64,000 nucleotides of DNA from JAHEEL01 sp963785245. GTDB taxonomy: Bacteria > Actinomycetota > Acidimicrobiia > Spongiisociales > UBA5794. Of the stretch, positions 16,583 through 25,315 are shown piece after piece; positions within the stretch are counted from its first letter, which is position 1; each line of letters opens with the position of its first letter. The position numbers were made by a program, and so were the translations under genes. The stretch spans positions 67,263 to 131,262 of the forward strand of contig CAWAUO010000005.1 in the NCBI GenBank assembly GCA_963785245.1, read 5' to 3'. The notes below the pieces were generated by a model that was not told the DNA's origin, did no database searches, and saw nothing but the letters and a program-made list of their open reading frames with translations.

Positions 16583-18589
16583 CTACGGCTCGGTGGTGGT
16601 TGTGGTCGGCGGTTCGGTGGTGGTTGTGGTCGGCGGTTCGGTGGTGGTTGTGGTCGGCGGTTCGGTGGTGGTTGTGGTCGGCGGTTCCGTCGTGGTCGTG
16701 GTTGAGCCACCGGGAACGGTCGTGGTTGTGGTCTCTTCGGGCACCGTGGTGGTAGTGGTCGTCTCTTCCGGCACCGTCGTCGTGGTGGTCTCGCCCGGCG
16801 GCTTCGTGCATCGGGCAGAACCCGGGGCGGTCGAACACGACGCCACCTGGATCTTCTTCGCGCTGCCCCGGTACCGCCACGTGAAAGGTTCACGTTCCAC
16901 GGTGCCGTCCGGGTAGGTGATCACGCGCGTCACGGTGACGGTCCATCCCTCGGACCCGCGAGAGACAACCTTCTCGGCCCCCGGCGCGAGGCTCGGGTTC
17001 TCTTCGTAGATCACCCGGGGCTCGGTGAAGTTCCTCCGGTCCGAGCGCTCCGCGGAGACCTTCAGACCGCCGTTGTTGCCGTAAAAGATCACACTCACCG
17101 ACGAAGCGGTACGTGACGTCCGGATGATGACCGGCGCGTCCGTGTTGTTGCGGAACACGACGTCGGGATGCGGATAGCCGAGCGTGGCCTCGCGCCCCTC
17201 TGGGTACTTCTTGAAGTAGATGCTGTGCGGCTGGTGCTCGATGTCCTCGTAGCCGCCGAAGAACACGGCGTTGAAGAACGTCGTCCCGAACTGGCTCACG
17301 CCACCACCGACATTGGTGGGACTGTCACAGCAGTAGACCTCGCCGTTGATGATCGCCCCGTCCCGCACGTAGCCCTTGGCCTCGGTGCGCCGACCGACCT
17401 TCTCGTTGATGGAGAATGTCTCGCCCGGCATAACGACGGAGCCATCGACGGTCTTGGCCATCGTGTGGATGTTGGTGACGCGCGGCTGCCCGGATGGGAA
17501 GTTCGTCCGGAACTGCGACACGATCGTGAGCGGGCCCCAGGCCTCAACTTCCTCGGGCGTGATCTCAGGTTCCACGTCGGCGACCATCGGAAGCGGTCCC
17601 CGGCCGCCGACGAGGGCGGCCGCGGTCAGGGCGGGAGTAAGCGCTTCGACATCGACCTGTTGCCCGTACTCAGGCGGCGTCACCGAGACGGTGCCGGTGG
17701 CGAGGTTGGTGTCGATCTGGACCTCGACCGGTGCCTGTTCGAGTTCACCGAGGCGGGGTTCGACCGCCGCTGTGATGATCTCGGGATCGAGACCAATCAC
17801 GATGCTCGCGGGTTCGTCGAAATCAAAGTCAACCGTCACGGCTGCAGCGATCTCGGCCTCAGTGACCGTGAGCGTCGCGTCATACAGAGCGTTGGTGAGG
17901 ATGGCCGGTTGGCTGATCATGCCATCGATCGTTGCGGCCGCCTCATCCAGATCTTCGGCCGTGAGGGCTGGTGGCCGGTCGAGGAGGGGGATCTCTTGAA
18001 CCGTGCGGTCGCCAGAGACGAGCGTGGTTTCCACGACCGTGCGAGCCGCATCCCGGTCGATCCGCAAACCTGCCCTCGGATACTCGACCTGAACCGCACC
18101 TCCCAGCACCTTGATGTCACCTTCAAAGGCGGGGGTCCGGATCGCCAGGCGCTCCCAGAGCTCGAGGATGCTGTCGATGGCGTCGGTGTCGATGGTGGCG
18201 ACCACGGGTGAGTCCACGGTGGTTGAGGTGAAGCTCCGCACCCACGGCATGAGGCCGTCGATCAGTCCGTCGTCGCTCGCCGTGTCGGCACTGGCAACGG
18301 CGGACTCGACGTCGACCGTGAGACGGATGTCCGACGGCTGCAATTCAAAGGTCTTGCCGTTGACGACGAAGACCGCCGGTTGGCTATAGATCGCATCCTG
18401 CTGAGCCTTCACCACGGTGAGCGCTTCGTCAGGCGTCATCCCGGCAACATCGACACCGGCGACCGACACATTGCGCGGCAACGTCCCGCTGTTCGCCCAC
18501 CGGTCGGTGGCATACACCGCAACGGGCAACAGCAGGATCAGCAACGGCGCGAGGACCAGGAGTGCGATCCTCCCCGGCATAGTTGTCAT
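16583..18589 (-). CDS. VanW-domain cell-wall protein with Thr/Pro repeat tail
   Basis: 668 residues; ATG 18589 is chosen because GGGGGT precedes it. An N-terminal transmembrane anchor (IALLVLAPLLILLLPVAVYA) is followed by two peptidoglycan-binding-4-type repeats (residues about 35-340, beginning NVSVAGVDVAGMTPDEAL). The VanW domain runs about 385-530 with GETFSINEKVGRRTEAKGY and NVGGGVSQFGTTFFNAVFF, then a G5-like segment. The last 55 residues are Thr/Glu/Pro repeats. Such proteins are membrane-anchored and face the wall; they are implicated in peptidoglycan modification, but the chemistry is not established. It is divergent from the SLH/beta-helix gene. Confidence 0.88.
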   Translation of the reverse strand: MTTMPGRIALLVLAPLLILLLPVAVYATDRWANSGTLPRNVSVAGVDVAGMTPDEALTVVKAQQDAIYSQPAVFVVNGKTFELQPSDIRLTVDVESAVASADTASDDGLIDGLMPWVRSFTSTTVDSPVVATIDTDAIDSILELWERLAIRTPAFEGDIKVLGGAVQVEYPRAGLRIDRDAARTVVETTLVSGDRTVQEIPLLDRPPALTAEDLDEAAATIDGMISQPAILTNALYDATLTVTEAEIAAAVTVDFDFDEPASIVIGLDPEIITAAVEPRLGELEQAPVEVQIDTNLATGTVSVTPPEYGQQVDVEALTPALTAAALVGGRGPLPMVADVEPEITPEEVEAWGPLTIVSQFRTNFPSGQPRVTNIHTMAKTVDGSVVMPGETFSINEKVGRRTEAKGYVRDGAIINGEVYCCDSPTNVGGGVSQFGTTFFNAVFFGGYEDIEHQPHSIYFKKYPEGREATLGYPHPDVVFRNNTDAPVIIRTSRTASSVSVIFYGNNGGLKVSAERSDRRNFTEPRVIYEENPSLAPGAEKVVSRGSEGWTVTVTRVITYPDGTVEREPFTWRYRGSAKKIQVASCSTAPGSARCTKPPGETTTTTVPEETTTTTTVPEETTTTTVPGGSTTTTTEPPTTTTTEPPTTTTTEPPTTTTTEPPTTTTTEP
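16587..16706. repeat. 24-bp in-frame tandem repeat in VanW gene
   Basis: Units at 16587, 16611, 16635 and 16659 are nearly identical (first differs by one base), with a diverged fifth at 16683. Each encodes eight residues of the TTTTTEPP stalk. Near-identity at the DNA level implies recent slippage and probable length variation between strains. Confidence 0.9.
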
Positions 18590-18740
18590 GACACCCCCGT
18601 CAGGCACACTTGATCTTCTTCAATCCCACTCAGGCACAGAGAGTATCTCGGGTCTCGGCAATCGAGCCTTGAGCGTGAGCATTCACCTTCCGGTAGCACT
18701 CTCGGGACCGCAATCCTTCAGCCGGGTGGTGTGTGCGCCG

Positions 18741-20357
18741 ATGACTCCGGATATGGGTTGGTTCACCGCGCTCACATTGGCCGTGATGCTCGCAGCGCTG
18801 CCGCCCGGTGGATCGTTCGTCGACGACGACGGCAACGTCCACGAAGGGGCGATCGAAGGCATCGCCGCCGTCGGAATCACCCGGGGCTGCAATCCCCCGT
18901 CGAGCGACCGGTACTGCCCAGACTCGACCGTCAACCGTGAGCAGATGGCGGCCTTCCTCGCCAGAACGCTGGATCTCCCGGCAACCGACCGCGACTACTT
19001 CGCGGACGACGAAGGCAACATCTTCGAAAACGACATCAACCGCCTCGCCGCGGCCGGGATCACCCGGGGCTGCAACCCGCCGGCGAGCGACCGATTCTGT
19101 CCCCAAGACTCGATGACCCGCGGAGCGATGGCCGCGATGCTGGCGAGAGCGTTCAACTATCCGGCCTCCGGCGGTGACCGTTTCGCCGACGACGACGGCC
19201 ATCTCTTCGAGTCGGATATCGAACGGATTGTGGCCCAAGGTGTCACCCTCGGGTGCAACCCGCCGACCAACGACCGGTTCTGTCCCGGCCGCTCGGTAAC
19301 CCGGGGTGCTATGGCATCGTTCCTTGCCCGTGCGCTCGATCTCGATCAGACGACACCACCCCCGAGAGAATCGCCATTGCCGGGCAACCCCGACGGCACC
19401 TACCCCGTTCCGGCGGACGGACGAGCCGACGACGTTTCACATCCCGATGTCGTGATCGGGAACGGGACTCCGGCATCCTGCACGTCCACAGCGGTCGTCG
19501 ACGCCGTAGCGCGGGGCGGCATCGTTACCTTCGACTGCGGTCCCCGGCCGCACACCATCGTGATGACCGAGACGGCAAAGGTGTTCAACAATACCGGTCC
19601 GAAGATCGTCATCGACGGCGGGGGCCTCGTCACGCTCAGCGGCGGGGGGGCGAACCGGATCCTCTACATGAACACCTGCGATCCTGACCAAGTCTGGACG
19701 ACGTCGCACTGTCAGGACCAAGACCATCCGCAACTGACCATCCAGAATCTGACCTTCACCGAGGCGGACTCCACGGGTCTCGAGAACGACGGCGGCGGCG
19801 CCGTATGGGTCCGTGGCGGACGCCTCAAGATCGTCAACGCGGTGTTCACCAACAACCGCTGCGAGGCCACGGGTCCCGATGTCGGGGGAGCGTCGGTGCG
19901 GGTCTTCAGTCAGTTCCGTGATCTCCCGGTGTATGTGACGAACAGCACCTTCGGTGGTGGGCCGGCGTTCGGGAACGAGTGCTCGAATGCAGGTGGCATC
20001 AGTTCGATCGGTGTCTCGTGGACGATCACCAACAGCCTGTTCAGCTACAACGAGACCACCGGCTGGGGAGCCAATCCACAGCGCAGCGGATCGCCGGGCG
20101 GTGGCAGCGGTGCAGCGATCTACAACGACGGGAACGAGATGACGCTCCGCGTGCTCGGCACGAAGATTGAGCACAACCACGCCAACGAGGGCGGCGCCGC
20201 GATCTTCTTCGTCAGCAACAACCGCACCGGCCACCTCATCATCGAAGACTCGGTCCTTCGCGACAATCCGAGCGACCGTTTCGGTTCTGCAGGATTCCCC
20301 GGCATCTTCTTTCTCGGACGTGGCCCCATCCAGGTGAGCGACTCGACCATCGAGTAG
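18741..20357 (+). CDS. secreted SLH-repeat protein with right-handed beta-helix
   Basis: 538 residues from ATG 18741; GTG 18726 or 18729 are alternatives. The N-terminus is a signal-peptide-like hydrophobic stretch (WFTALTLAVMLAALPPGG). Three S-layer-homology repeats follow (residues about 28-195), each with FADDxGxxFExDI, GITRGCNPP and DRFCP, the Cys pair probably forming a disulfide. The rest is a parallel beta-helix with ladder motifs such as LTIQNLTF, LKIVNAVFTNNRC and LIIEDSVLRDN, as in pectate-lyase-like or Pmp-like surface proteins. The SLH part should anchor it to the cell wall. No enzymatic site was identified. Ordinary stop, so it is complete. Confidence 0.85.
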   Translation: MTPDMGWFTALTLAVMLAALPPGGSFVDDDGNVHEGAIEGIAAVGITRGCNPPSSDRYCPDSTVNREQMAAFLARTLDLPATDRDYFADDEGNIFENDINRLAAAGITRGCNPPASDRFCPQDSMTRGAMAAMLARAFNYPASGGDRFADDDGHLFESDIERIVAQGVTLGCNPPTNDRFCPGRSVTRGAMASFLARALDLDQTTPPPRESPLPGNPDGTYPVPADGRADDVSHPDVVIGNGTPASCTSTAVVDAVARGGIVTFDCGPRPHTIVMTETAKVFNNTGPKIVIDGGGLVTLSGGGANRILYMNTCDPDQVWTTSHCQDQDHPQLTIQNLTFTEADSTGLENDGGGAVWVRGGRLKIVNAVFTNNRCEATGPDVGGASVRVFSQFRDLPVYVTNSTFGGGPAFGNECSNAGGISSIGVSWTITNSLFSYNETTGWGANPQRSGSPGGGSGAAIYNDGNEMTLRVLGTKIEHNHANEGGAAIFFVSNNRTGHLIIEDSVLRDNPSDRFGSAGFPGIFFLGRGPIQVSDSTIE

Positions 20358-20531
20358 CGCTTCTTCACGCGGGCGAGAGATCGGCTTCCGTCGATGACGC
20401 GATGGTGGTGTACGAAGACTTCGAACGTCTGTGATCCACCACGGTGCCGGACGCCATCTGATCCGATCGCCGGCTCGGCGGGACCCAAAGAGTCGGAGTG
20501 GTACCTTGTCTCAGCCGACGGAGGTACCGAC

Positions 20532-22595
20532 ATGACGACCGCTCGCGATCCTCGCTACGACGTCCTCTTCGAATCCGTCCAGATCGGGCCGGTGACAGCC
20601 CGCAACCGGTTCTTCCAGGTTCCGCACTGCAACGGCATGGGCTACCGGGACCCGTCGGCATTGGCTGCGATGCGTGGGATGAAGGCCGAGGGTGGTTGGG
20701 CCGTCATCGCCACCGAGGAGACCGAGATCCACCCCTCGTCGGACGTCGCTCCCTACATCGAGGGTCGGATCTGGGACGACCGCGATATCCCTGCACACCT
20801 CCTCGTCACCGGGGCCATCCACGAGCACGGGTCACTCGCCGCCATCGAACTCGTCCATTCCGGGATGGCGGGAAACAGTATGTACACCCGGATCCCGCCG
20901 ATGGGCCCTTCGCACCGGCCGACCTCTGGGGACCTCTCTCCGATCCAGGCGCGGCGCATGGACAGGCAAGACATCGCCGACCTGCGACGGTGGTATCGGG
21001 AGGCAACCGTGCGCTCGCTCGAGGCCGGGTACGACATCGTATACGTTTATGCCGGTCACAACCTCTCGACGCTTCAGCACTTCCTTTCGCCTCGCTACAA
21101 CGACCGGGCGGATGAGTACGGTGGATCGCTCGAGAACCGGGCCCGATTGCTGCGCGAGGTGCTCGAGGACACGCTCGAAGTGGTGGACGGGAGAGCGGGT
21201 GTCGCCTGCCGGATCGTCGTCGATGAACTGATCGGGTCGGCTGGGTTCACCCGGGACGAGATGGTCGAACTGCTCAGCATGATCGGCGAACTGCCCGACG
21301 TGTGGGATTTCATGGTCGGCGCCTGGCCGGACGATTCGGTCACGTCCCGCTTCGGTCCAGAGAGCGAGCGGGAGGACCTCATCAGGGGCCTCAAGGACCT
21401 GACCTCGAAGCCGGTCGTCGGCGTCGGCCGCTTCACGTCTCCCGACACGATGGTTCGCCTGATCCGCCAGGGAACCCTCGACTTCATCGGTGCCGCCCGA
21501 CCGTCGATCGCCGACCCATACCTGCCGAGGAAGATCGAGGCAGGGCGGACCGACGAAATTCGCGAGTGCATCGGGTGCAACATCTGTGTATCCGGCGACT
21601 TCACGATGACCCCGATCCGGTGTACCCAGAACCCGTCGATGGGCGAGGAATGGAGGCGAGGCTGGCACCCCGAGACGATGCGGCTGAAGCAGAGCGACGA
21701 TCGGATTCTCGTGGTCGGCGGCGGACCGGCCGGTCTCGAGGCGGCGATGTCGGCCGGCCGACGCGGACACGGCGTGGTCCTCATCGAAGGGACTCGGGAA
21801 CTCGGCGGTCGGGTTGCGAGAGAGGCGCGCCTCCCCGGTCTTGCCGAGTGGCGGCGCGTCGTCGAGTACCGGACGGGCCAACTCGACCGCATGCGCAACG
21901 TCGAGTACTACTTCGAGAGCACCATGTCCGCCGCCGAGATCCTTCCCTACGGCTTTGGTCACATCGCGGTCGCAACGGGAGCATCCTGGAGGAGGGACGG
22001 TGTCGGCGTTTCACGTCCAAGCCCGATCAAGGTCGATCACCCCGTGGAACTACTCACACCCGACGACGTGATGGGTGGGCGACGCCCGGCAGGAGAACGC
22101 GTCGTGGTCTTCGACGACGACCACTACTACCTGGCAAGCTCGATAGCCGAACTCCTCGTCGAGGACGGGTCCTCGGTGGTCTACGTCACCCCGGAATCCG
22201 AAGTGGCGACGTGGACGCACAAGACCATGGAACAGCAGCGTATCCAAGAGCGCTTGCTGCGCGTCGGCGTGCGGATCGTCACATCGCACGGAGCGGAGCG
22301 CGTCGTGTCGGACGGTCTCGTCGTGCGATGCGAGTACACGGGGCGGGAGCAACTGATCGAGTGTGGCTCGGTGGTCCTGGTCACGAGTCGACTTCCCAAC
22401 GAGGCCCTCTATCTCGACTTCCTCGATCTTCGTGAGCGGTGGGGGAGTGCCGGCCTCGCCTCGGTGCGAACGGTCGGAGATGCCTTCACCCCGGGAAGCA
22501 TCGCTGCGGCGGTGTGGGACGGTCACCGGTTCGCCGAAGACCTCGGCCGAACCGACGAGGCGGCCGCGTTCCCGCGAAACATCGCGGCTCTCTAG
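20532..22595 (+). CDS. trimethylamine-dehydrogenase-family FMN/4Fe-4S flavoprotein
   Basis: 687 residues; ATG 20532 follows GGAGG. Three domains: an old-yellow-enzyme barrel (about 1-370), then two Rossmann domains for ADP/FAD-like binding (VVGGGPAGLEAA; VVVFDDDHYYLASSIAELL). The start RDPRYDVLFESVQIGP...RNRFFQVPHC aligns with trimethylamine dehydrogenase, placing Cys33 at the residue that forms the 6-S-cysteinyl-FMN link (Cys30 there). The 4Fe-4S site is ECIGCNIC plus a later Cys in IRCTQNP. Known family role: oxidative N-demethylation of tri- or dimethylamine, or histamine oxidation, with electrons passed to an ETF. No ETF gene lies nearby. The substrate is not fixed by the sequence alone. 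Confidence 0.85.
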   Translation: MTTARDPRYDVLFESVQIGPVTARNRFFQVPHCNGMGYRDPSALAAMRGMKAEGGWAVIATEETEIHPSSDVAPYIEGRIWDDRDIPAHLLVTGAIHEHGSLAAIELVHSGMAGNSMYTRIPPMGPSHRPTSGDLSPIQARRMDRQDIADLRRWYREATVRSLEAGYDIVYVYAGHNLSTLQHFLSPRYNDRADEYGGSLENRARLLREVLEDTLEVVDGRAGVACRIVVDELIGSAGFTRDEMVELLSMIGELPDVWDFMVGAWPDDSVTSRFGPESEREDLIRGLKDLTSKPVVGVGRFTSPDTMVRLIRQGTLDFIGAARPSIADPYLPRKIEAGRTDEIRECIGCNICVSGDFTMTPIRCTQNPSMGEEWRRGWHPETMRLKQSDDRILVVGGGPAGLEAAMSAGRRGHGVVLIEGTRELGGRVAREARLPGLAEWRRVVEYRTGQLDRMRNVEYYFESTMSAAEILPYGFGHIAVATGASWRRDGVGVSRPSPIKVDHPVELLTPDDVMGGRRPAGERVVVFDDDHYYLASSIAELLVEDGSSVVYVTPESEVATWTHKTMEQQRIQERLLRVGVRIVTSHGAERVVSDGLVVRCEYTGREQLIECGSVVLVTSRLPNEALYLDFLDLRERWGSAGLASVRTVGDAFTPGSIAAAVWDGHRFAEDLGRTDEAAAFPRNIAAL

Positions 22596-22641
22596 ATTGG
22601 ATCCCGCGACTGCGATGCACTCCCGGTGGGAAGAGGGTCGG

Positions 22642-23100
22642 CTACTCCGTGAGGACCGCGAGGCGCTTGAGGCCCTTCTCGAAGTCCGGTCCGACCATCT
22701 TGTCCATGCTCCTGAAGATGCTCATGACCTTGACCATCGTGGTCTTCGGTCCGGTCATCGTCCAGGTCACCTTCGTTGCACCCTCGGTCGGCTGCAGCCG
22801 GAAGCTGGTGGTGCTCGAGGATTTGAAGGGCTTCAGGAAGTCGAGGGCGATGGTGACGTTCGTGGGCTCGGTCGCGTCGGTGATCTCCATGCGCCCCTCG
22901 CCGGCCTTGCGGTTTCCGGACCAGCTGTAGATCGCGCCGGTGCCCGAATCGGTCCCGGAGTAGGTGCGGGTCATGTCCGGGTCGAGTTCGTCCCACGGTG
23001 ACCAGGACTGCCAGTTGTGGAAGTCGACGATGTGCGCGTAGATGTCCTTCGCCGGGGCGGTGATGATTGCCGAGCGCTCAACGGTGTAGGTATCAGCCAT
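22642..23100 (-). CDS. SRPBCC (START-like) family protein
   Basis: 152 residues. Begins TYTVERSAIITAPAKDIYAHIVDF, the classic polyketide_cyc2/SRPBCC opening, followed by NWQSWSPWDELDP, also a family hallmark, and ends with the long C-terminal helix. These proteins form a helix-grip fold with a hydrophobic cavity for lipid-like ligands; function unknown here. ATG 23100 is 6 nt after TAATCT with no ribosome site. Confidence 0.88.
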   Translation of the reverse strand: MADTYTVERSAIITAPAKDIYAHIVDFHNWQSWSPWDELDPDMTRTYSGTDSGTGAIYSWSGNRKAGEGRMEITDATEPTNVTIALDFLKPFKSSSTTSFRLQPTEGATKVTWTMTGPKTTMVKVMSIFRSMDKMVGPDFEKGLKRLAVLTE

Positions 23101-23106
23101 GGCTCG

Positions 23107-23112
23107 AGATTA
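23107..23112 (-). promoter_or_regulatory. -10 box of leaderless SRPBCC gene
   Basis: TAATCT on the minus strand, 6 nt before the ATG at 23100. Confidence 0.45.
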
Positions 23113-23181
23113 CACAGTCACCTCCGGGGCGTGAGAGGATTTTCTGCGTCGGGCGACCAGGCGCCGAAACGCCAAGGTCGG

Positions 23182-23553
23182 CTACACGTGCTGGTCGAAG
23201 AGGATGGCATTGCCGTCGGGATCGAACACGGTGAAGCTCGCCGGACCGCTTGGCGTGTCGCCGGTCGTGTCGCCGGTTGGTTCGAGTCCGCCTGCTGCGA
23301 ACTGGTCCCGGAGGACACGGACATCGGTGAAGTCCTCGACAGGCTGGCCCAGTCCGGCCCATCCCGGGTTGAACGTCAGGATGTTGCTCTCGAACATGCC
23401 CTGGAAGAGGCCGATGACCTCGGATTGGTTGGTGACGATCGTCCAGGTCTCGCCGTCTCCTGCGATCATCTCGAAACCCAACTTCGCGTAGAAGTCACGT
23501 GACGCGGTCATGTCCTTCACTGCCAGGCTGACCGAGAATGCACCAAGCTCCAT
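23182..23553 (-). CDS. VOC (glyoxalase-like) family protein
   Basis: 123 residues; ATG 23553 with AAAGGGAC upstream. Two beta-alpha-beta-beta-beta modules: FSVSLAVKDMTASRDFYAKLGFEM and SFTVFDPDGNAILFDQHV. Members bind a divalent metal and catalyse isomerisation, dioxygenation or resistance reactions, or act as ligand-binding proteins; the sequence does not single one out. Complete length for a single VOC domain. Confidence 0.88.
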   Translation of the reverse strand: MELGAFSVSLAVKDMTASRDFYAKLGFEMIAGDGETWTIVTNQSEVIGLFQGMFESNILTFNPGWAGLGQPVEDFTDVRVLRDQFAAGGLEPTGDTTGDTPSGPASFTVFDPDGNAILFDQHV

Positions 23554-23743
23554 TGTGTCCCTTTCGTTTGACTGGTGTTCGTCAACAGTACCGATGAGTG
23601 CCATGCGGTCCAGCCCCATCTCCCGGGATGCGCGTGAACGGCCGAGACCTGCGTAGTGTGACCCACTGCCGACTCGCAGAGCGCTTCATGAACGTGAACC
23701 CCATCGCCGATCACACGACTCGCTACCAGAAGCGTGCGCGCCG

Positions 23744-24688
23744 ATGAAGGTCACGGAGCATCTCGCCGTCGCCACGGAGCCGGTCATCAGCTTCGAGATC
23801 ATTCCGCCGAAGCGCGGCGGAGATCTCAACAGCCTCCTCGGTCTGATCGACGAACTCGCGGTGCACCGGCCCCCGTTCATCGATATCACCAGCCACCCGG
23901 CCGAGGTGGTCGACGTGGCGACACCGGACGGACCCCGCCGGCGGAGGACCAGGAAGCGGCCCGGGACCCTCGGCATCTGCGCTCTCATCCAGAACAAGCT
24001 CAGCATCGACGCGGTCCCGCACGTGCTGTGCGAGGGCTTCACGCGCGAGGAGAGCGAGGACTTCCTCATCGAACTGCACTACCTCGGCATTGACAACGTG
24101 TTCGCGATCAGAGGTGACACGGCCGAGCATCGGAACTCCCTCGACGGGGGCCGAACTCGCAACAACTATGCGAGCGACCTCATTGGTCAGATCACCGCCA
24201 TGAACCAGGGACGCTTCCTCGACGGGCTTGCCGATGCATCCCCGACCGAGTTCTGCGTGGGTGCGGCCGGCTACCCGGAGACGCACGCCGAGGCACCCGA
24301 CCTGCTCGCCGACGTGGCCCGGGTGAAGCAGAAAGTCGATGCCGGCGCAGAGTACATCGTGACGCAGATGTTCTTCGACAACCGCCACTACTTCTCGTTC
24401 GTCGATGAGTGCAGGAGGCAGGGGGTCGACGTGCCGATCATCCCCGGCCTGCGGATCCTCACGAGTCCACGCCAGTTGGAGAGCATTCCACGGGCGTTCC
24501 ATTGCGAGATCCCCGAGGCGCTGAGCCACGAGATCGAGGCGGCACCCAAGCGAACCAGAGACATCGGGGCCGCCTGGGCCGTCGAGCAGGTGACCGAGCT
24601 TCTCGAATCCGGGGCGCCGTCGGCCCACTTCTTCGTGATGTCGAGTGCCCGAGCCGTCAACGAGGTGCTGGCGAGGGCCGGGCTGTAA
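23744..24688 (+). CDS. metF: methylenetetrahydrofolate reductase
   Basis: 314 residues, a normal length for bacterial MetF. FAD-dependent TIM barrel: SFEIIPPKRGGDLNSLL at strand 1, the IRGDT segment at the folate site, DAGAEYIVTQMFFDN (catalytic-core motif) and PIIPGLRILTSPRQLESI. Reaction: reduction of 5,10-methylene-THF to 5-methyl-THF for methionine synthesis. It stands alone between convergent or diverging neighbours and ends at a clear hairpin terminator. No strong ribosome site at ATG 23744. Confidence 0.92.
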   Translation: MKVTEHLAVATEPVISFEIIPPKRGGDLNSLLGLIDELAVHRPPFIDITSHPAEVVDVATPDGPRRRRTRKRPGTLGICALIQNKLSIDAVPHVLCEGFTREESEDFLIELHYLGIDNVFAIRGDTAEHRNSLDGGRTRNNYASDLIGQITAMNQGRFLDGLADASPTEFCVGAAGYPETHAEAPDLLADVARVKQKVDAGAEYIVTQMFFDNRHYFSFVDECRRQGVDVPIIPGLRILTSPRQLESIPRAFHCEIPEALSHEIEAAPKRTRDIGAAWAVEQVTELLESGAPSAHFFVMSSARAVNEVLARAGL

Positions 24689-24693
24689 GAAGA

Positions 24694-24724
24694 GAGGGTC
24701 ATGGCCCGATCGGCCATGACCCTC
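24694..24724. terminator. bidirectional hairpin terminator
   Basis: Perfect 13-bp inverted repeat (24694-24706 / 24712-24724) with 5-nt loop CGATC, between metF and the convergent OsmC gene. Confidence 0.75.
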
Positions 24725-24747
24725 CCGGTTGATGTCTCCTGCGGTGG

Positions 24748-25179
24748 CTAGACGAGGGTCGCTTCGATGGTGATCTCGACGTTGCCGACCAGCGCGTTGC
24801 TCACCGGGCAGCCGTCCTTGGCCTGGGCCGCGAGCTCGGCGAATTCGTCTGCGCCGATGCCGGGGACCTGACCAACCACTGACAGCGCCATTGTCGTGAT
24901 GCGCATGCCGGCGTCGGTCTTGGCGAAGGTCGCGACGCCCGACGTGTCGAGCTGGGTCGCGACATGGCCCGCGCCGGCGAGGATGTTGCTGAACGCCATC
25001 GAGTAGCAGGCCGCGTGTGCCGCCGCGATCAGCTCTTCGGGGCTGGTCTTGCCTTGGGCGGCCTCGGTACGGCTCGCCCAGCTGACCGGCATCGTCCCGG
25101 CCGCGCCGGAGTCGAGCGATACGGTCCCTGATCCGCTGAACAGATCGCCATTCCAGGTTGCGGTGCCCTTGCTCTTCAT
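24748..25179 (-). CDS. OsmC/Ohr family peroxiredoxin-like protein
   Basis: 143 residues; ATG 25179 follows GAGGAGAG. OsmC features: TSPEELIAAAHAACYSMAFSN with the first peroxidatic Cys in AACYSM, and the second Cys in AKDGCPVSNAL. These two cysteines reduce organic hydroperoxides at the expense of dithiols. Length and start (KGTATWNGDLFSGSGTVSLDSG) match the OsmC branch rather than Ohr. Cytoplasmic. Confidence 0.92.
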   Translation of the reverse strand: MKSKGTATWNGDLFSGSGTVSLDSGAAGTMPVSWASRTEAAQGKTSPEELIAAAHAACYSMAFSNILAGAGHVATQLDTSGVATFAKTDAGMRITTMALSVVGQVPGIGADEFAELAAQAKDGCPVSNALVGNVEITIEATLV

Positions 25180-25315
25180 GTCTCTCCTCGTTTCTTGTGA
25201 GCGATCGCCGCTCGCTTCTGGATATGCCGGGCGGTCCGCCCGGCCTGCGGCAAGCTCATGTCGGCCCGAACCGCAGTACGCGAACTGTACCGGTGACCCT
25301 TTGCCCAAATCGGGC

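Noticed and set aside
16587..16706. Possible CRISPR or regulatory repeat array
   Set aside because: Units are contiguous, with no spacers, in frame, and encode the Thr/Pro tail of the VanW protein.
17168..18211. 347-residue plus-strand frame across the VanW gene
   Set aside because: Asp/Arg/Val-rich shadow; the minus-strand gene has domain motifs through the whole stretch.
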